Origin: Bacteroidota bacterium
GTDB lineage: Bacteria; Bacteroidota; Bacteroidia; UKL13-3
DNA length: 12,756 nt
Assembly: GCA_947449515.1 (NCBI GenBank)
Contig: CANFSD010000032.1
Coordinates: 1 to 12,756 of the forward strand
Direction: 5' to 3'
The position numbers and the translations under genes are program-made. The notes below the pieces were generated by a model that saw only the letters and a list, made by a program, of their open reading frames with translations, made no database searches and was not told where the DNA came from. Positions 5,292-12,756 of this stretch are shown here, in pieces; position 1 is the first letter of the stretch; the number at the start of each line of letters is the position of its first letter.

Positions 5292-6065
5292 CTAGGGCAA
5301 ATCCTGTATGGCGGAATTGTAATCCAATTCGTAACGATTTCCTTTTTTAGCACCCAATTCTTTCCATTTCGCATAAATATTTTCGATCCTATTTTCTGGA
5401 TTTGGGTGTGTGCTTATGAATTCTGGTACTAAATCCTTGTTGGATTCATGTTGTAATTGTTCAAAAAAGAAGGCCGCTCCGCGCGCGTCTATCTCAGTAT
5501 TGTATAGGTATTCAACTGATTTGTTATCTGCTTCACTTTCATCGCTTCTGCTAAAGGATAAGCCTAGTAAATTTGCACCCAAGTTAAGTAGACTGGATTG
5601 GTCAATGCCTAAAACATATTGCAATAGGACCGATAGTCCTAATTGTTTTGCCATTTGTTTGGTTGAATGTCTTCTATCTGCATGTGCCATTTCATGTCCC
5701 AGAACACCTGCCAATGCGGCTTTAGAGTTTAAATATTTTATAAGACCTGTGTATACAAAAATATAACCACCTGGAACACAAAAAGCATTCAAAACAGAGT
5801 CGTCCTCAATAATTTTTATTTCCCATGTAAAATCATTTTTGTGGGAAAGGTTGCCATTTTCCAGGATTTGATTTCTTAAATCTTCGAGCAATAAATAGGT
5901 TTGAGGACATTCCTCCTTTGTTAAAATCTTATAGGTGTATTTATCGTTAAGGATCTCATCTTTAGCCTGTTCTCCTAATGTTTGGTCAATTGAAATTGGA
6001 ATCCAAGCATCACCACAAGCGCTAAAAAACAGGGCAATAAGTAAGAATAAAGGCCATTTTTTCAT
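5292..6065 (-). CDS. M48 family zinc metallopeptidase lipoprotein
   Basis: From the ATG at 6065 the product has 257 residues. It starts with a lipoprotein signal: MKK, a hydrophobic core, then FFSAC, with Cys17 as the lipidated residue. The mature protein would be membrane-anchored in the envelope. The catalytic motif is GHEMAH with HExxH at 124-128, and the third zinc ligand is likely E176 in SRSDESEAD, the usual M48 arrangement. Upstream, NAFCVPGGYIFVYTGLI is the conserved substrate-strand region, and STHPNPENRIENI near the C-terminus is typical of BepA/LoiP-like proteins. Such peptidases degrade misassembled envelope proteins. A TTG two codons earlier is possible, but the ATG shares its first base with the TAA of the upstream M13 gene (TAATG), a classical coupling signal, so I prefer the ATG. 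Confidence 0.9.
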   Translation of the reverse strand: MKKWPLFLLIALFFSACGDAWIPISIDQTLGEQAKDEILNDKYTYKILTKEECPQTYLLLEDLRNQILENGNLSHKNDFTWEIKIIEDDSVLNAFCVPGGYIFVYTGLIKYLNSKAALAGVLGHEMAHADRRHSTKQMAKQLGLSVLLQYVLGIDQSSLLNLGANLLGLSFSRSDESEADNKSVEYLYNTEIDARGAAFFFEQLQHESNKDLVPEFISTHPNPENRIENIYAKWKELGAKKGNRYELDYNSAIQDLP

Positions 6066-8086
6066 TACCAAATATTCGCTCTGTTTTCTGGACTTCTGAA
6101 CATTTTATTCCCCTCTTTTACGCCAAATGCGGCATAAAACTGAGGCATATTACTCAGTGGTCCAAACACCCTGAATTCACCTGGTGAATGCGGGTCTGTT
6201 AGAATAAGTTGGCGCATAGCTTCTGGGCGTGCATTGTTCTTCCAGATTTGGGCAAATCCAATAAAAAACCTTTGTTCTGGAGTAAATCCATTGATAATTT
6301 TACCTGGGTTTTTCTTTAACCTCATTTGGTAGGCCTCATAAGCAATGGTTAAACCGCCTAAATCTGCAATGTTTTCGCCTAAAGTTAATTCACCATTAAC
6401 GTGTAAGCTGTCGCTAACAAAATACCCATTAAATTGGTCAACTAAAACCTTAGTTTTAGCCTCAAACATTTTCTTGTCTTCTTCTGTCCACCAGCTTTTT
6501 AAGTTACCATCTGCACCATATTTTGCTCCTTGGTCGTCAAAACCATGGGTTAATTCATGGCCTATTACAGCGCCAATACTTCCGTAGTTAACAGCGTCGT
6601 CTGCTGCACCATCAAAGAAAGGCGGTTGCATAATGGCTGCTGGGAAAACAATTTCATTGAGCGTTGGGCTATAATAGGCATTAACTGTTTGAGGGAGCAT
6701 ACCCCAACGACCTCTATCTATAGGTTTTCCGATGTTGCTGAGCATTTCATTGAACTCAAATTCATTTACCCTGTAGTTGTTTTCGATATAAGAATCGCTT
6801 TTTATATCAAGGGTAGAATAATCTGTCCATTTATCTGGGTAACCAAACTTTCTATTAAAGGAAGCCAATTTAACCAGGGCTTTTTCGCGTGTTTCCTTGC
6901 TCATCCATGTTAATTGGTTCAAACGAACCCTAAATGCTTCAACAATATCGTTTACCATTGAGTTTACACGCTCTTTGGAGGCTGGAGAGAATGTTTTTGC
7001 CACAAATAATTGACCCAATAATTCACCTACAATATTGTTTGCAGCGGCAATACCTCTTTTCCACATAGGTTTTTGTTCTTTAGCGCCTGTAAGAACGGTT
7101 CCATAAAAATAGAAATTCTGTTTTTCTAATTTACTGTCTAAATAACCCGCTGAATTATTCATTAAGCACCAACGTAAATAAGATTTCAAGGTAGAAATAG
7201 GGGTATTGACCATTAATTGGTTTAATTCATCAAAAAATGCTGGTTGAGATACAATTAAGCTGTCAATTGGTTTGAGGCCAATTAATTGAAAATAGGCGCC
7301 TAAATTCACATTTGAATAATTGTCGACCACTTGTTGGAATCCTCTTTTATTGTATTGTTTTTCTTGGTTCCTACGTTCAGTTCTATTCATTGAAACTTTT
7401 GCCAATGCTGTTTCAAAGGCTAATACATCCACTGCAATTTGGTCGTCGCCAAATCCAAATAATTTAGCGGTAGCCTGTATATGTTTGTTGTATTCTTCTC
7501 TGATTTGAACAGATTTTGCATCAGACTTTGTGTAGTAGTCGCGATCGGGTAAACCCAAGCCTCCTTGGGAGATGTAACTAATATAGGCTGTGCTGTTTTT
7601 TAAATCTTGCCCAACATAAAAGCCAAAAAAGCAACGAATACCTTTTTTATGAAATTTACTGATTACTTCAATAAGTTGTTGTTTTCCTTGGATGGCATTG
7701 ATTGATTTTAAATCGGAAAGAACAGGCTCAATTCCTTGCGCATCTCTTTTTAGGGTATCTAAAAATAAGCGGTAAAAAGTTCCCACTTTTCCTTTCACAG
7801 ATTCTGGTTTTGCAGATTGGTCTGCGGCGGCTTCTTCTAATAACTGACGAAGAATTAAATTATTTCTTTCTGCCACTAAATTAAAGCTGCTCCAACGGCT
7901 TTCGCTAGCAGGAACAGGATTATTTTTAAGCCAAGTACCATTTGCAAAACGATAAAAATCGTCGCCAGCATTAAAGTTTTTATCTATGGCGCTCATATCA
8001 ATGCCTTTTGGGGCCTTTTTGTTGATTAAAGCTAGGGAGAGTATTAAACTAGTGCAGAGGAGGATGGCAGGAATAATTCTTTTCAT
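6065..8086 (-). CDS. M13 family metallopeptidase (neprilysin/PepO-like)
   Basis: The ATG at 8086 gives 673 residues. The open frame continues 25 codons upstream, but only this start places a signal or anchor sequence (MKRIIPAILLCTSLILSLAL) at the N-terminus. The domain begins with GDDFYRFANGTWL, the M13 N-terminal mark. The catalytic region has NAYYSPTLNEIVFPAAI, then GHELTHGFDDQGAKYG with HExxH at 510-514, then GENIADLGGL with the third zinc ligand E571 and D575. The C-terminus RSPENRANIW corresponds to the CxxW ending of eukaryotic relatives without the cysteine. The family cleaves oligopeptides and here should act in the periplasm or on the surface. It precedes the M48 lipoprotein with a one-base stop/start overlap, so both envelope proteases are probably made together. 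Confidence 0.92.
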   Translation of the reverse strand: MKRIIPAILLCTSLILSLALINKKAPKGIDMSAIDKNFNAGDDFYRFANGTWLKNNPVPASESRWSSFNLVAERNNLILRQLLEEAAADQSAKPESVKGKVGTFYRLFLDTLKRDAQGIEPVLSDLKSINAIQGKQQLIEVISKFHKKGIRCFFGFYVGQDLKNSTAYISYISQGGLGLPDRDYYTKSDAKSVQIREEYNKHIQATAKLFGFGDDQIAVDVLAFETALAKVSMNRTERRNQEKQYNKRGFQQVVDNYSNVNLGAYFQLIGLKPIDSLIVSQPAFFDELNQLMVNTPISTLKSYLRWCLMNNSAGYLDSKLEKQNFYFYGTVLTGAKEQKPMWKRGIAAANNIVGELLGQLFVAKTFSPASKERVNSMVNDIVEAFRVRLNQLTWMSKETREKALVKLASFNRKFGYPDKWTDYSTLDIKSDSYIENNYRVNEFEFNEMLSNIGKPIDRGRWGMLPQTVNAYYSPTLNEIVFPAAIMQPPFFDGAADDAVNYGSIGAVIGHELTHGFDDQGAKYGADGNLKSWWTEEDKKMFEAKTKVLVDQFNGYFVSDSLHVNGELTLGENIADLGGLTIAYEAYQMRLKKNPGKIINGFTPEQRFFIGFAQIWKNNARPEAMRQLILTDPHSPGEFRVFGPLSNMPQFYAAFGVKEGNKMFRSPENRANIW

Positions 8087-8221
8087 ATATTTAAAATAAT
8101 GCTCGAAAGTATTAAAAAAAACAGGGCAGCATTCTGAAACTTTTGCACGAAAAAGCCACAATTGCGCTTATTTTATTTCAGTAAAGGTTTTTTAAGGGCA
8201 AATTGCTAATATTGACCTGAA

Positions 8222-8872
8222 ATGATACAGGTTGAAAATTTACATAAAACCTATGCTGGACTTAGCATTTTAAAAGGTGTTAATTTAAGGGTAGCAGAAG
8301 CTGAAATCGTTTCTATTGTGGGTGCATCGGGTGCAGGAAAAACTACCTTGTTGCAAATTATGGGTACCTTAGACCAAGCAGACAGTGGCAAATTACTCAT
8401 CAATGGGCAGGATATAAGCTTGTTAAGAGGAAATAAATTGGCAAAATTCCGCAACAAACACATAGGATTTGTTTTTCAATTTCACCAATTACTTCCAGAA
8501 TTCACGGCATTAGAGAATGTTAGTATTCCTTCATGGATTGCCGGTTCCAGCGAAAATGATACGCAAAAAAGAGCTAAAGAATTATTGGATTTTTTGGGTT
8601 TAAAAGATAGAATGCATCATAAGCCCTCAGCGCTAAGTGGCGGAGAGCAGCAAAGGGTGGCGGTAGCACGCGCATTGATTAATCAACCATCTGTAATATT
8701 GGCGGATGAACCAAGTGGGAATTTGGATTCAAAATCTGCCGAAGATTTGCACCAATTGTTTTTTCAATTGCGCAAAGAGATGAACCAAACCTTTGTAATT
8801 GTAACGCATAATTTATCCTTGGCGGCCCAAAGTGATCGACAATTAACCATTAAGGATGGTGTTATTTTATAG
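8222..8872 (+). CDS. lolD: ABC transporter ATP-binding protein, LolD-like
   Basis: The 216-residue protein is a single ABC ATPase domain with all motifs: Walker A GASGAGKT (34-41), Q-loop Q86 in FVFQFHQLLPEFTALENV, signature LSGGEQQR (138-145), Walker B VILADEP (158-164) and H-loop H196. The FQFHQLLPEFTALENV stretch closely follows the LolD/MacB group, in which the ATPase powers release of lipoproteins from the inner membrane for transport to the outer membrane. No permease gene (lolC/E type) is adjacent in this window, so the partner is encoded elsewhere and a MacB-type substrate is possible. The ATG at 8222 starts right at the family's MIxVENLxK N-terminus. Its TAG shares a base with the GTG of recQ, so the two genes are coupled. 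Confidence 0.88.
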   Translation: MIQVENLHKTYAGLSILKGVNLRVAEAEIVSIVGASGAGKTTLLQIMGTLDQADSGKLLINGQDISLLRGNKLAKFRNKHIGFVFQFHQLLPEFTALENVSIPSWIAGSSENDTQKRAKELLDFLGLKDRMHHKPSALSGGEQQRVAVARALINQPSVILADEPSGNLDSKSAEDLHQLFFQLRKEMNQTFVIVTHNLSLAAQSDRQLTIKDGVIL

Positions 8873-10785
8873 TGACAATTCACAAAATACTTAAGGAATA
8901 TTGGGGTTTTGATGGTTTTAGACCATTGCAGGAGGATATTGTAAATTCAATACTTGCAGGAAAAGATACCTTGGCTTTATTGCCAACTGGAGGTGGAAAA
9001 TCAATTTGTTTTCAAGTTCCTGCCATGGCAATGGAAGGTTTGTGTTTGGTTATTTCTCCCTTGATTGCCTTAATGAAAGACCAGGTGGAGAACCTAGAGG
9101 AGAGAGGAATTAAGGCTCATGCTATTTACGCAGGTTTACACAAACAAGAAATTCAAACCATATTAAGCAATTGTGTTCATGGGGCGGTTAAATTTTTATA
9201 TATTTCGCCTGAACGATTAGGTTCTACGCTCATTCGCGATCATTTAAGTCAAATAAATATTTCCCTTTTGGCAATAGATGAAGCGCATTGTATAAGTCAG
9301 TGGGGCTTTGATTTTAGACCTGAATACCGAAAAATAATTGAAACAAGAGAATACTTGCCAAAGGTTCCAATAATTGCGCTTACTGCTACAGCAACGGCTA
9401 AGGTGGTTGAGGATATTCAGCATCAATTAGGGTTTAAGAAGCAAAATGTATTTAGGAAAAGTTTTGAAAGGTTAAACCTGCATTATGTGGTAAGGACGCA
9501 GGAGAATAAGTTAGAAAAAGTATTAAGCAGCATTCAAAAAGCTAAAGGAAGCGGTTTGGTTTATGTGCGCAATAGAAAATTATGCGAAGAGATTGCCACT
9601 TTCCTGAGCCTAAATAATGTAAATGCATCGTTTTACCATGCTGGACTGCAGGCAGAGATAAGACAAAAAAGACAAGAAGATTGGATACAAAATAGAACTC
9701 GAATAATGGTTTGTACCAATGCATTTGGAATGGGTATTGATAAGCCAGATTGTAGTGTGGTAGTACATTATGAAATGCCAGATTGCTTGGAGGCTTATTA
9801 CCAAGAGGCAGGTAGGGCAGGCAGAAATGGAAAGGCGGCCTTTTGTTTGCTGGTTTACCATGCTTCCGATGCGGCAAAAATGCGCAGTCGTTTGGAGCAA
9901 AGTTTTCCTGAAGAGGCAATTTTAAAGAAGGTTTATAATGAATTATGTAGTCATTTTCATTTACCCATTGGAGCGTTAAATGAAGAAGGTTTTGATTTTG
10001 ATATCGGCTCCTTTTCAAATCAAATTAAGATGAACCCAGTTGTGGTGATGAATGCAATAAAGCTGTTGTCGCAATTGGATATTCTCCATGTAAACGAAGC
10101 TTTTTATCAAACTTCTCGTTTAAAAATTATTTTAAAAAGCAATGAGCTTTTTCAATTTCAAAGCATGCATTCACCTTACCAAGATTTGGTGAAATTATTA
10201 CTTAGAAATTATGGTGGTATTTTTGATAATTATATTCTTATAAGTGAAAAAGATTTGGCCATGAAATTGAATTGTTCTGAAACCTTTTTAAAAGAACAAT
10301 TGCAAAAATTAAACGAATTAGGAGTATTGGAATACATACCTCAAAAAAACAACCCACAATTATTTATTCATGGACATAGGGTTGATGCCAATTACCTTAA
10401 ATTAAATCCAAAACTTATAAAGGAAAGAAAGGAAATGGAGCAGGATAAGTTGGAAGCCATGATTCATTACGCGGAGAATGACAATCAATGTAGAAGTAGG
10501 GTTTTATTGGATTATTTTGATGAGCACCATGTTATGGATTGCGGAGCCTGTGATATTTGTATTGAAAAGAACAATAGTATTTGGCCAGAAGAAAAGATGC
10601 ATCAATTATTGGATAAATTATTTCAATTGGATCCATCAATTAAATGGCAAATCAAAGATCTATGCAAGGTCTTACCAATGTATAAAGAAGAAGAATTGGT
10701 TCGTGCATTTCGTATTTTATTGGATAAAGGTATATTGCACTTGAATGAACAGCAATGCATAAGTTGGACAAAAAACCATTTATAG
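8872..10785 (+). CDS. recQ: ATP-dependent DNA helicase RecQ, variant architecture
   Basis: This 637-residue superfamily 2 helicase starts at GTG, overlapping the lolD stop by one base; the N-terminus YWGFDGFRPLQ is typical of RecQ. Motif I is LLPTGGGKS (36-44) and motif II is DEAH (136-139) within AIDEAHCISQWGFDF, followed by TATAT and the C-terminal motif GRAGRNG at 314-320. The zinc site, C540 / C557 / C560 / C563 in QCRSRVLLDYF...CGACDIC, matches the RecQ zinc-binding domain but lies about 225 residues after GRAGRNG, whereas in E. coli RecQ (from memory) the gap is about 50. The inserted stretch (about 340-530) looks helical with winged-helix character. About 74 residues follow the zinc site and no HRDC domain is recognisable. 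It unwinds DNA during recombination and replication repair. The 3' end overlaps the next gene by 31 bases. Confidence 0.93.
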   Translation: MTIHKILKEYWGFDGFRPLQEDIVNSILAGKDTLALLPTGGGKSICFQVPAMAMEGLCLVISPLIALMKDQVENLEERGIKAHAIYAGLHKQEIQTILSNCVHGAVKFLYISPERLGSTLIRDHLSQINISLLAIDEAHCISQWGFDFRPEYRKIIETREYLPKVPIIALTATATAKVVEDIQHQLGFKKQNVFRKSFERLNLHYVVRTQENKLEKVLSSIQKAKGSGLVYVRNRKLCEEIATFLSLNNVNASFYHAGLQAEIRQKRQEDWIQNRTRIMVCTNAFGMGIDKPDCSVVVHYEMPDCLEAYYQEAGRAGRNGKAAFCLLVYHASDAAKMRSRLEQSFPEEAILKKVYNELCSHFHLPIGALNEEGFDFDIGSFSNQIKMNPVVVMNAIKLLSQLDILHVNEAFYQTSRLKIILKSNELFQFQSMHSPYQDLVKLLLRNYGGIFDNYILISEKDLAMKLNCSETFLKEQLQKLNELGVLEYIPQKNNPQLFIHGHRVDANYLKLNPKLIKERKEMEQDKLEAMIHYAENDNQCRSRVLLDYFDEHHVMDCGACDICIEKNNSIWPEEKMHQLLDKLFQLDPSIKWQIKDLCKVLPMYKEEELVRAFRILLDKGILHLNEQQCISWTKNHL

Positions 10786-11855
10786 TATTTACAGTTACCA
10801 ATGATCTTACTTATGATCAAAGGATGCAACGCCATGCCAGAAGCCTTGTGAATGCTGGTTTTGACGTGTTGTTGGTAGGGAGGGAGCGCCGTTTTTCAAA
10901 ACCTTTATTAAAGGAAGTTTATCATCAAAAGAGAATCAAATGTTATTTTGATAAAGGGAAATTTTTTTACCTAGAATACAACATCCGCCTCCTAATTTTC
11001 TTATTATTTTGCAAGGCGAGTATATTTGCGGCAATTGATTTAGACACGCTTTTTCCCAATCTTTTGGCTTCAATTATTAGCCAGCAAAAGTTGGTATTTG
11101 ATTCGCATGAATATTTTACTGAGGTGCCAGAAGTTGCTAACAGGCCTTTTACAAAAGCACTTTGGCATAAACTCGCAAAAACAGCCATTCCTTTTGCAGA
11201 TTTGTGCTATACAGTTGGGCCTTCATTAGCCAAAGAGTTGACGGGTGTTTACCATAAAAAGTTTTATTCAATTATGAATGTTCCGCCTTTGGTTCGAACC
11301 GAAAATACTGCTGCCAAAGATGAAAAAATTATTTTATACCAAGGTGCTCTCAATGAAGGCAGGTGTTTGCCTGAATTAATAAAGGCCATGCAGCAAATTG
11401 ATGCTAAATTATGGATTGCAGGAGAAGGCGATTTAAGTTCTGATTTGAGAGGATTGGTGGTGAAATTGAATTTGCACGAAAAAGTGAAATTCCTTGGTTT
11501 TATAAGTCCAGCAGAACTTCCAGCATTGACTCAAAAAGTTTTTATTGGGTTCAATGTTTTGGAACCAAATGGATTGAGTTATCAATTTTCATTGGCCAAT
11601 AAGTATTTTGATTATATCCATGCAAGGGTTCCACAATTGTGTTCCCCATTTATTGAATACCTTGGTTTAAATAACAGCAATGAGGTGGCAGTTTTATCTA
11701 TGTGGGATGAAGAATCTATTCGTGCAAATTTAATTAAGTTACTTAATGATAAGGAATTATACCTAAAGCTTCAAAATAATTGTATAAAAGCTTCGGAGGA
11801 ATATAATTTGCAGCTTGAATCGGTTAAATTGGTTCAACTATACCAAGCATTGTAA
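10755..11855 (+). CDS. Glycosyltransferase, GT4-like (GT-B fold)
   Basis: The 366-residue protein has two Rossmann-like halves. The N-terminal half opens with VTNDLTYDQRMQRHARSL (14-31), a pattern common to GT4 enzymes that bind the acceptor, and DSHEYF (116-121) follows. The C-terminal donor domain starts at YQGALNEGR (195-203), continues with IAGEGDL (221-227) and ends its active region with LEPNGLSYQFSLANKYFDY (269-287). That last stretch resembles the E-x(n)-PNK-x-x-EY nucleotide-sugar motif with substitutions. There is no signal peptide or membrane segment, so it acts on the cytoplasmic side. Sugar donor and acceptor cannot be told. The ATG at 10755 lies inside recQ (31-base overlap), and the next glycosyltransferase begins on the base after this stop, so both probably build the same glycan (inference). 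Confidence 0.85.
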   Translation: MHKLDKKPFIVFTVTNDLTYDQRMQRHARSLVNAGFDVLLVGRERRFSKPLLKEVYHQKRIKCYFDKGKFFYLEYNIRLLIFLLFCKASIFAAIDLDTLFPNLLASIISQQKLVFDSHEYFTEVPEVANRPFTKALWHKLAKTAIPFADLCYTVGPSLAKELTGVYHKKFYSIMNVPPLVRTENTAAKDEKIILYQGALNEGRCLPELIKAMQQIDAKLWIAGEGDLSSDLRGLVVKLNLHEKVKFLGFISPAELPALTQKVFIGFNVLEPNGLSYQFSLANKYFDYIHARVPQLCSPFIEYLGLNNSNEVAVLSMWDEESIRANLIKLLNDKELYLKLQNNCIKASEEYNLQLESVKLVQLYQAL

Positions 11856-12756
11856 TTGAAAAAAAAGGCACACATAATTGCATTTGATATTCCTTTTCCA
11901 GCAAATTATGGCGGAGTAATAGATGTCTTTTACAGATTAAAAGCATTATGGGAACAAGGTTTAGACATTACCTTGCATTGCTTTGAATATGGCGATAGAA
12001 AAAGACAAGCCGAGTTAGAAAAATATTGCAACAAGGTTTATTATTATTCAAGAAAAAAAATAGTTCATCAGTTTTGGTTGCCCTATATTGTAAGTAGCAG
12101 GTCGAGTGAGACATTGTTACAGAATTTGTGCATTGACAATGAACCTATATTATTCGAGGCTTTACACAGTTGTTTTTTATTGGATCATCCCGCATTAAAA
12201 GAAAGGCAGAAAATTGTGCGTATGCATAATATTGAACATGATTATTATGCTTTATTGGCCTTGTCTGAGCATAATTTTTTTAAGCGTTCTTATTACAAAT
12301 TTGAGGCTTGGCTTTTGGAGCGTTATGAAAATGTGTTGGATCGAGCCGAAATTATTTTAGCCATATCTGAGAAGGACCGAAAGCAAATGGCAATTAGGTT
12401 TGGTGAAAAAGTTTTGTTGATGCCCGCATTTCATGGTAATAGCGAGGTGTCATGTGTTGCTGGCAAAGGTGAATATTGTTTCTACCATGGCAAATTAAGT
12501 GTGGCGGAAAATCATCAAGCAGCGCTTTATTTAGTAAAAGAGGTTTTTTCTAAGACCAAGGCTAAATTGTTAATAGCTGGAGATGGTTACGCTGCCGCAT
12601 TGGAACTCGCCATAAAACAGCAAGAAAATGTTACCTTGTTAAAGAATTTAAGTCCTGCCGAAATAGAAAACCATATTAAAAATGCACAGGTAAATGTGTT
12701 AAGCACTTTTCAACCAACTGGCATTAAATTGAAACTCGTAAATGTACTTTATAAGG
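11856..12756 (+). CDS. Glycosyltransferase, GT-B fold, C-terminus cut by window end
   Basis: An open frame of 300 codons runs from TTG at 11856 to the window edge without a stop. The N-terminus LKKKAHIIAFDIPFPANYGG fits the first beta strand and Gly loop of GT-B enzymes; no in-frame ATG occurs until far inside the domain, so the TTG, directly after the previous TAA, is the only sensible start. Further marks are RMHNIEHDYY (122-131) after the first-domain core, FYHGKLSVAENH (209-220) at the donor domain start, IAGDGY (240-245) and PTGIKLKL (287-294), a variant of the nucleotide-sugar contact region seen in many Bacteroidota surface-glycan glycosyltransferases. Substrates are unknown. Zero spacing to the preceding glycosyltransferase indicates one operon. 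Confidence 0.85.
   Translation, partial: MKKKAHIIAFDIPFPANYGGVIDVFYRLKALWEQGLDITLHCFEYGDRKRQAELEKYCNKVYYYSRKKIVHQFWLPYIVSSRSSETLLQNLCIDNEPILFEALHSCFLLDHPALKERQKIVRMHNIEHDYYALLALSEHNFFKRSYYKFEAWLLERYENVLDRAEIILAISEKDRKQMAIRFGEKVLLMPAFHGNSEVSCVAGKGEYCFYHGKLSVAENHQAALYLVKEVFSKTKAKLLIAGDGYAAALELAIKQQENVTLLKNLSPAEIENHIKNAQVNVLSTFQPTGIKLKLVNVLYK

Noticed and set aside
8207..8214. TAATATTG as -7 box giving a leaderless lolD mRNA
   Set aside because: It has one mismatch to the consensus and no TTTG or TTG at the right distance; too weak to report for the 135-base divergent gap 8087-8221, where nothing else was recognised.
9542..10018. Minus-strand open frame of 158 codons inside recQ
   Set aside because: It is a shadow of the strong helicase frame; the composition is unlike a folded protein and no start signal is seen.
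1..12756. Search by eye for CRISPR repeats, insertion sequences, integrase sites next to the tRNA, or phage genes
   Set aside because: No regularly spaced long repeats, transposase or integrase frames, or tRNA 3'-end duplications were seen.

Overview
The window looks like a chromosomal segment of a Bacteroidota bacterium. It is AT-rich, and several upstream regions carry the phylum's promoter signature: a -7 box TAnnTTTG, in two cases with a -33 TTG/TTTG. Most genes lack a Shine-Dalgarno sequence. The gene families (short SpeA-type arginine decarboxylase, M13 and M48 peptidases, LolD, a RecQ with a late zinc site) also fit. I cannot place it below the class Flavobacteriia / Cytophagia / Sphingobacteriia / Chitinophagia level. 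No mobile element, CRISPR array or phage gene was seen. Most of the window is housekeeping or cell-envelope content.

Layout. (1) 1-1752: a cut-off ureohydrolase gene (minus) diverges from an arginine decarboxylase (plus), a probable arginine -> agmatine -> putrescine pair. (2) 1753-2450: a dense patch of small units. A 45-residue, very basic protein has its own promoter and terminator. It converges on a tRNA-Leu(GAG) with its own promoter and terminator, and upstream of the tRNA lies a 50-residue single-pass membrane ORF. (3) 2451-4391: a LacX-like aldose 1-epimerase converges on a compact three-gene minus-strand operon (SRPBCC protein, zinc-ribbon/TM protein, four-TM protein) whose genes overlap or abut. 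(4) 4392-5128: a divergent control region with five copies of a TACAWWTGTA palindrome, next to an XRE-type regulator gene. (5) 5292-8086: a minus-strand pair of envelope metallopeptidases, M13 then M48 lipoprotein, joined by a TAATG stop/start overlap. (6) 8222-12756: a tightly packed plus-strand run lolD - recQ - GT4 glycosyltransferase - second glycosyltransferase, the last cut by the window end.

The most interesting regulatory signal is the palindrome array in front of the XRE gene. One copy coincides with that gene's likely -7 promoter box, and the array also lies upstream of the divergent SRPBCC operon. This suggests a self-repressing local switch. The most interesting small gene is the basic 45-residue protein, whose promoter and terminator are among the cleanest in the window. 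I see no clear sign of a complete new multi-gene system; the best candidates are these two loci and the compact SRPBCC / zinc-ribbon / membrane-protein operon. All positions of motifs were read by eye.
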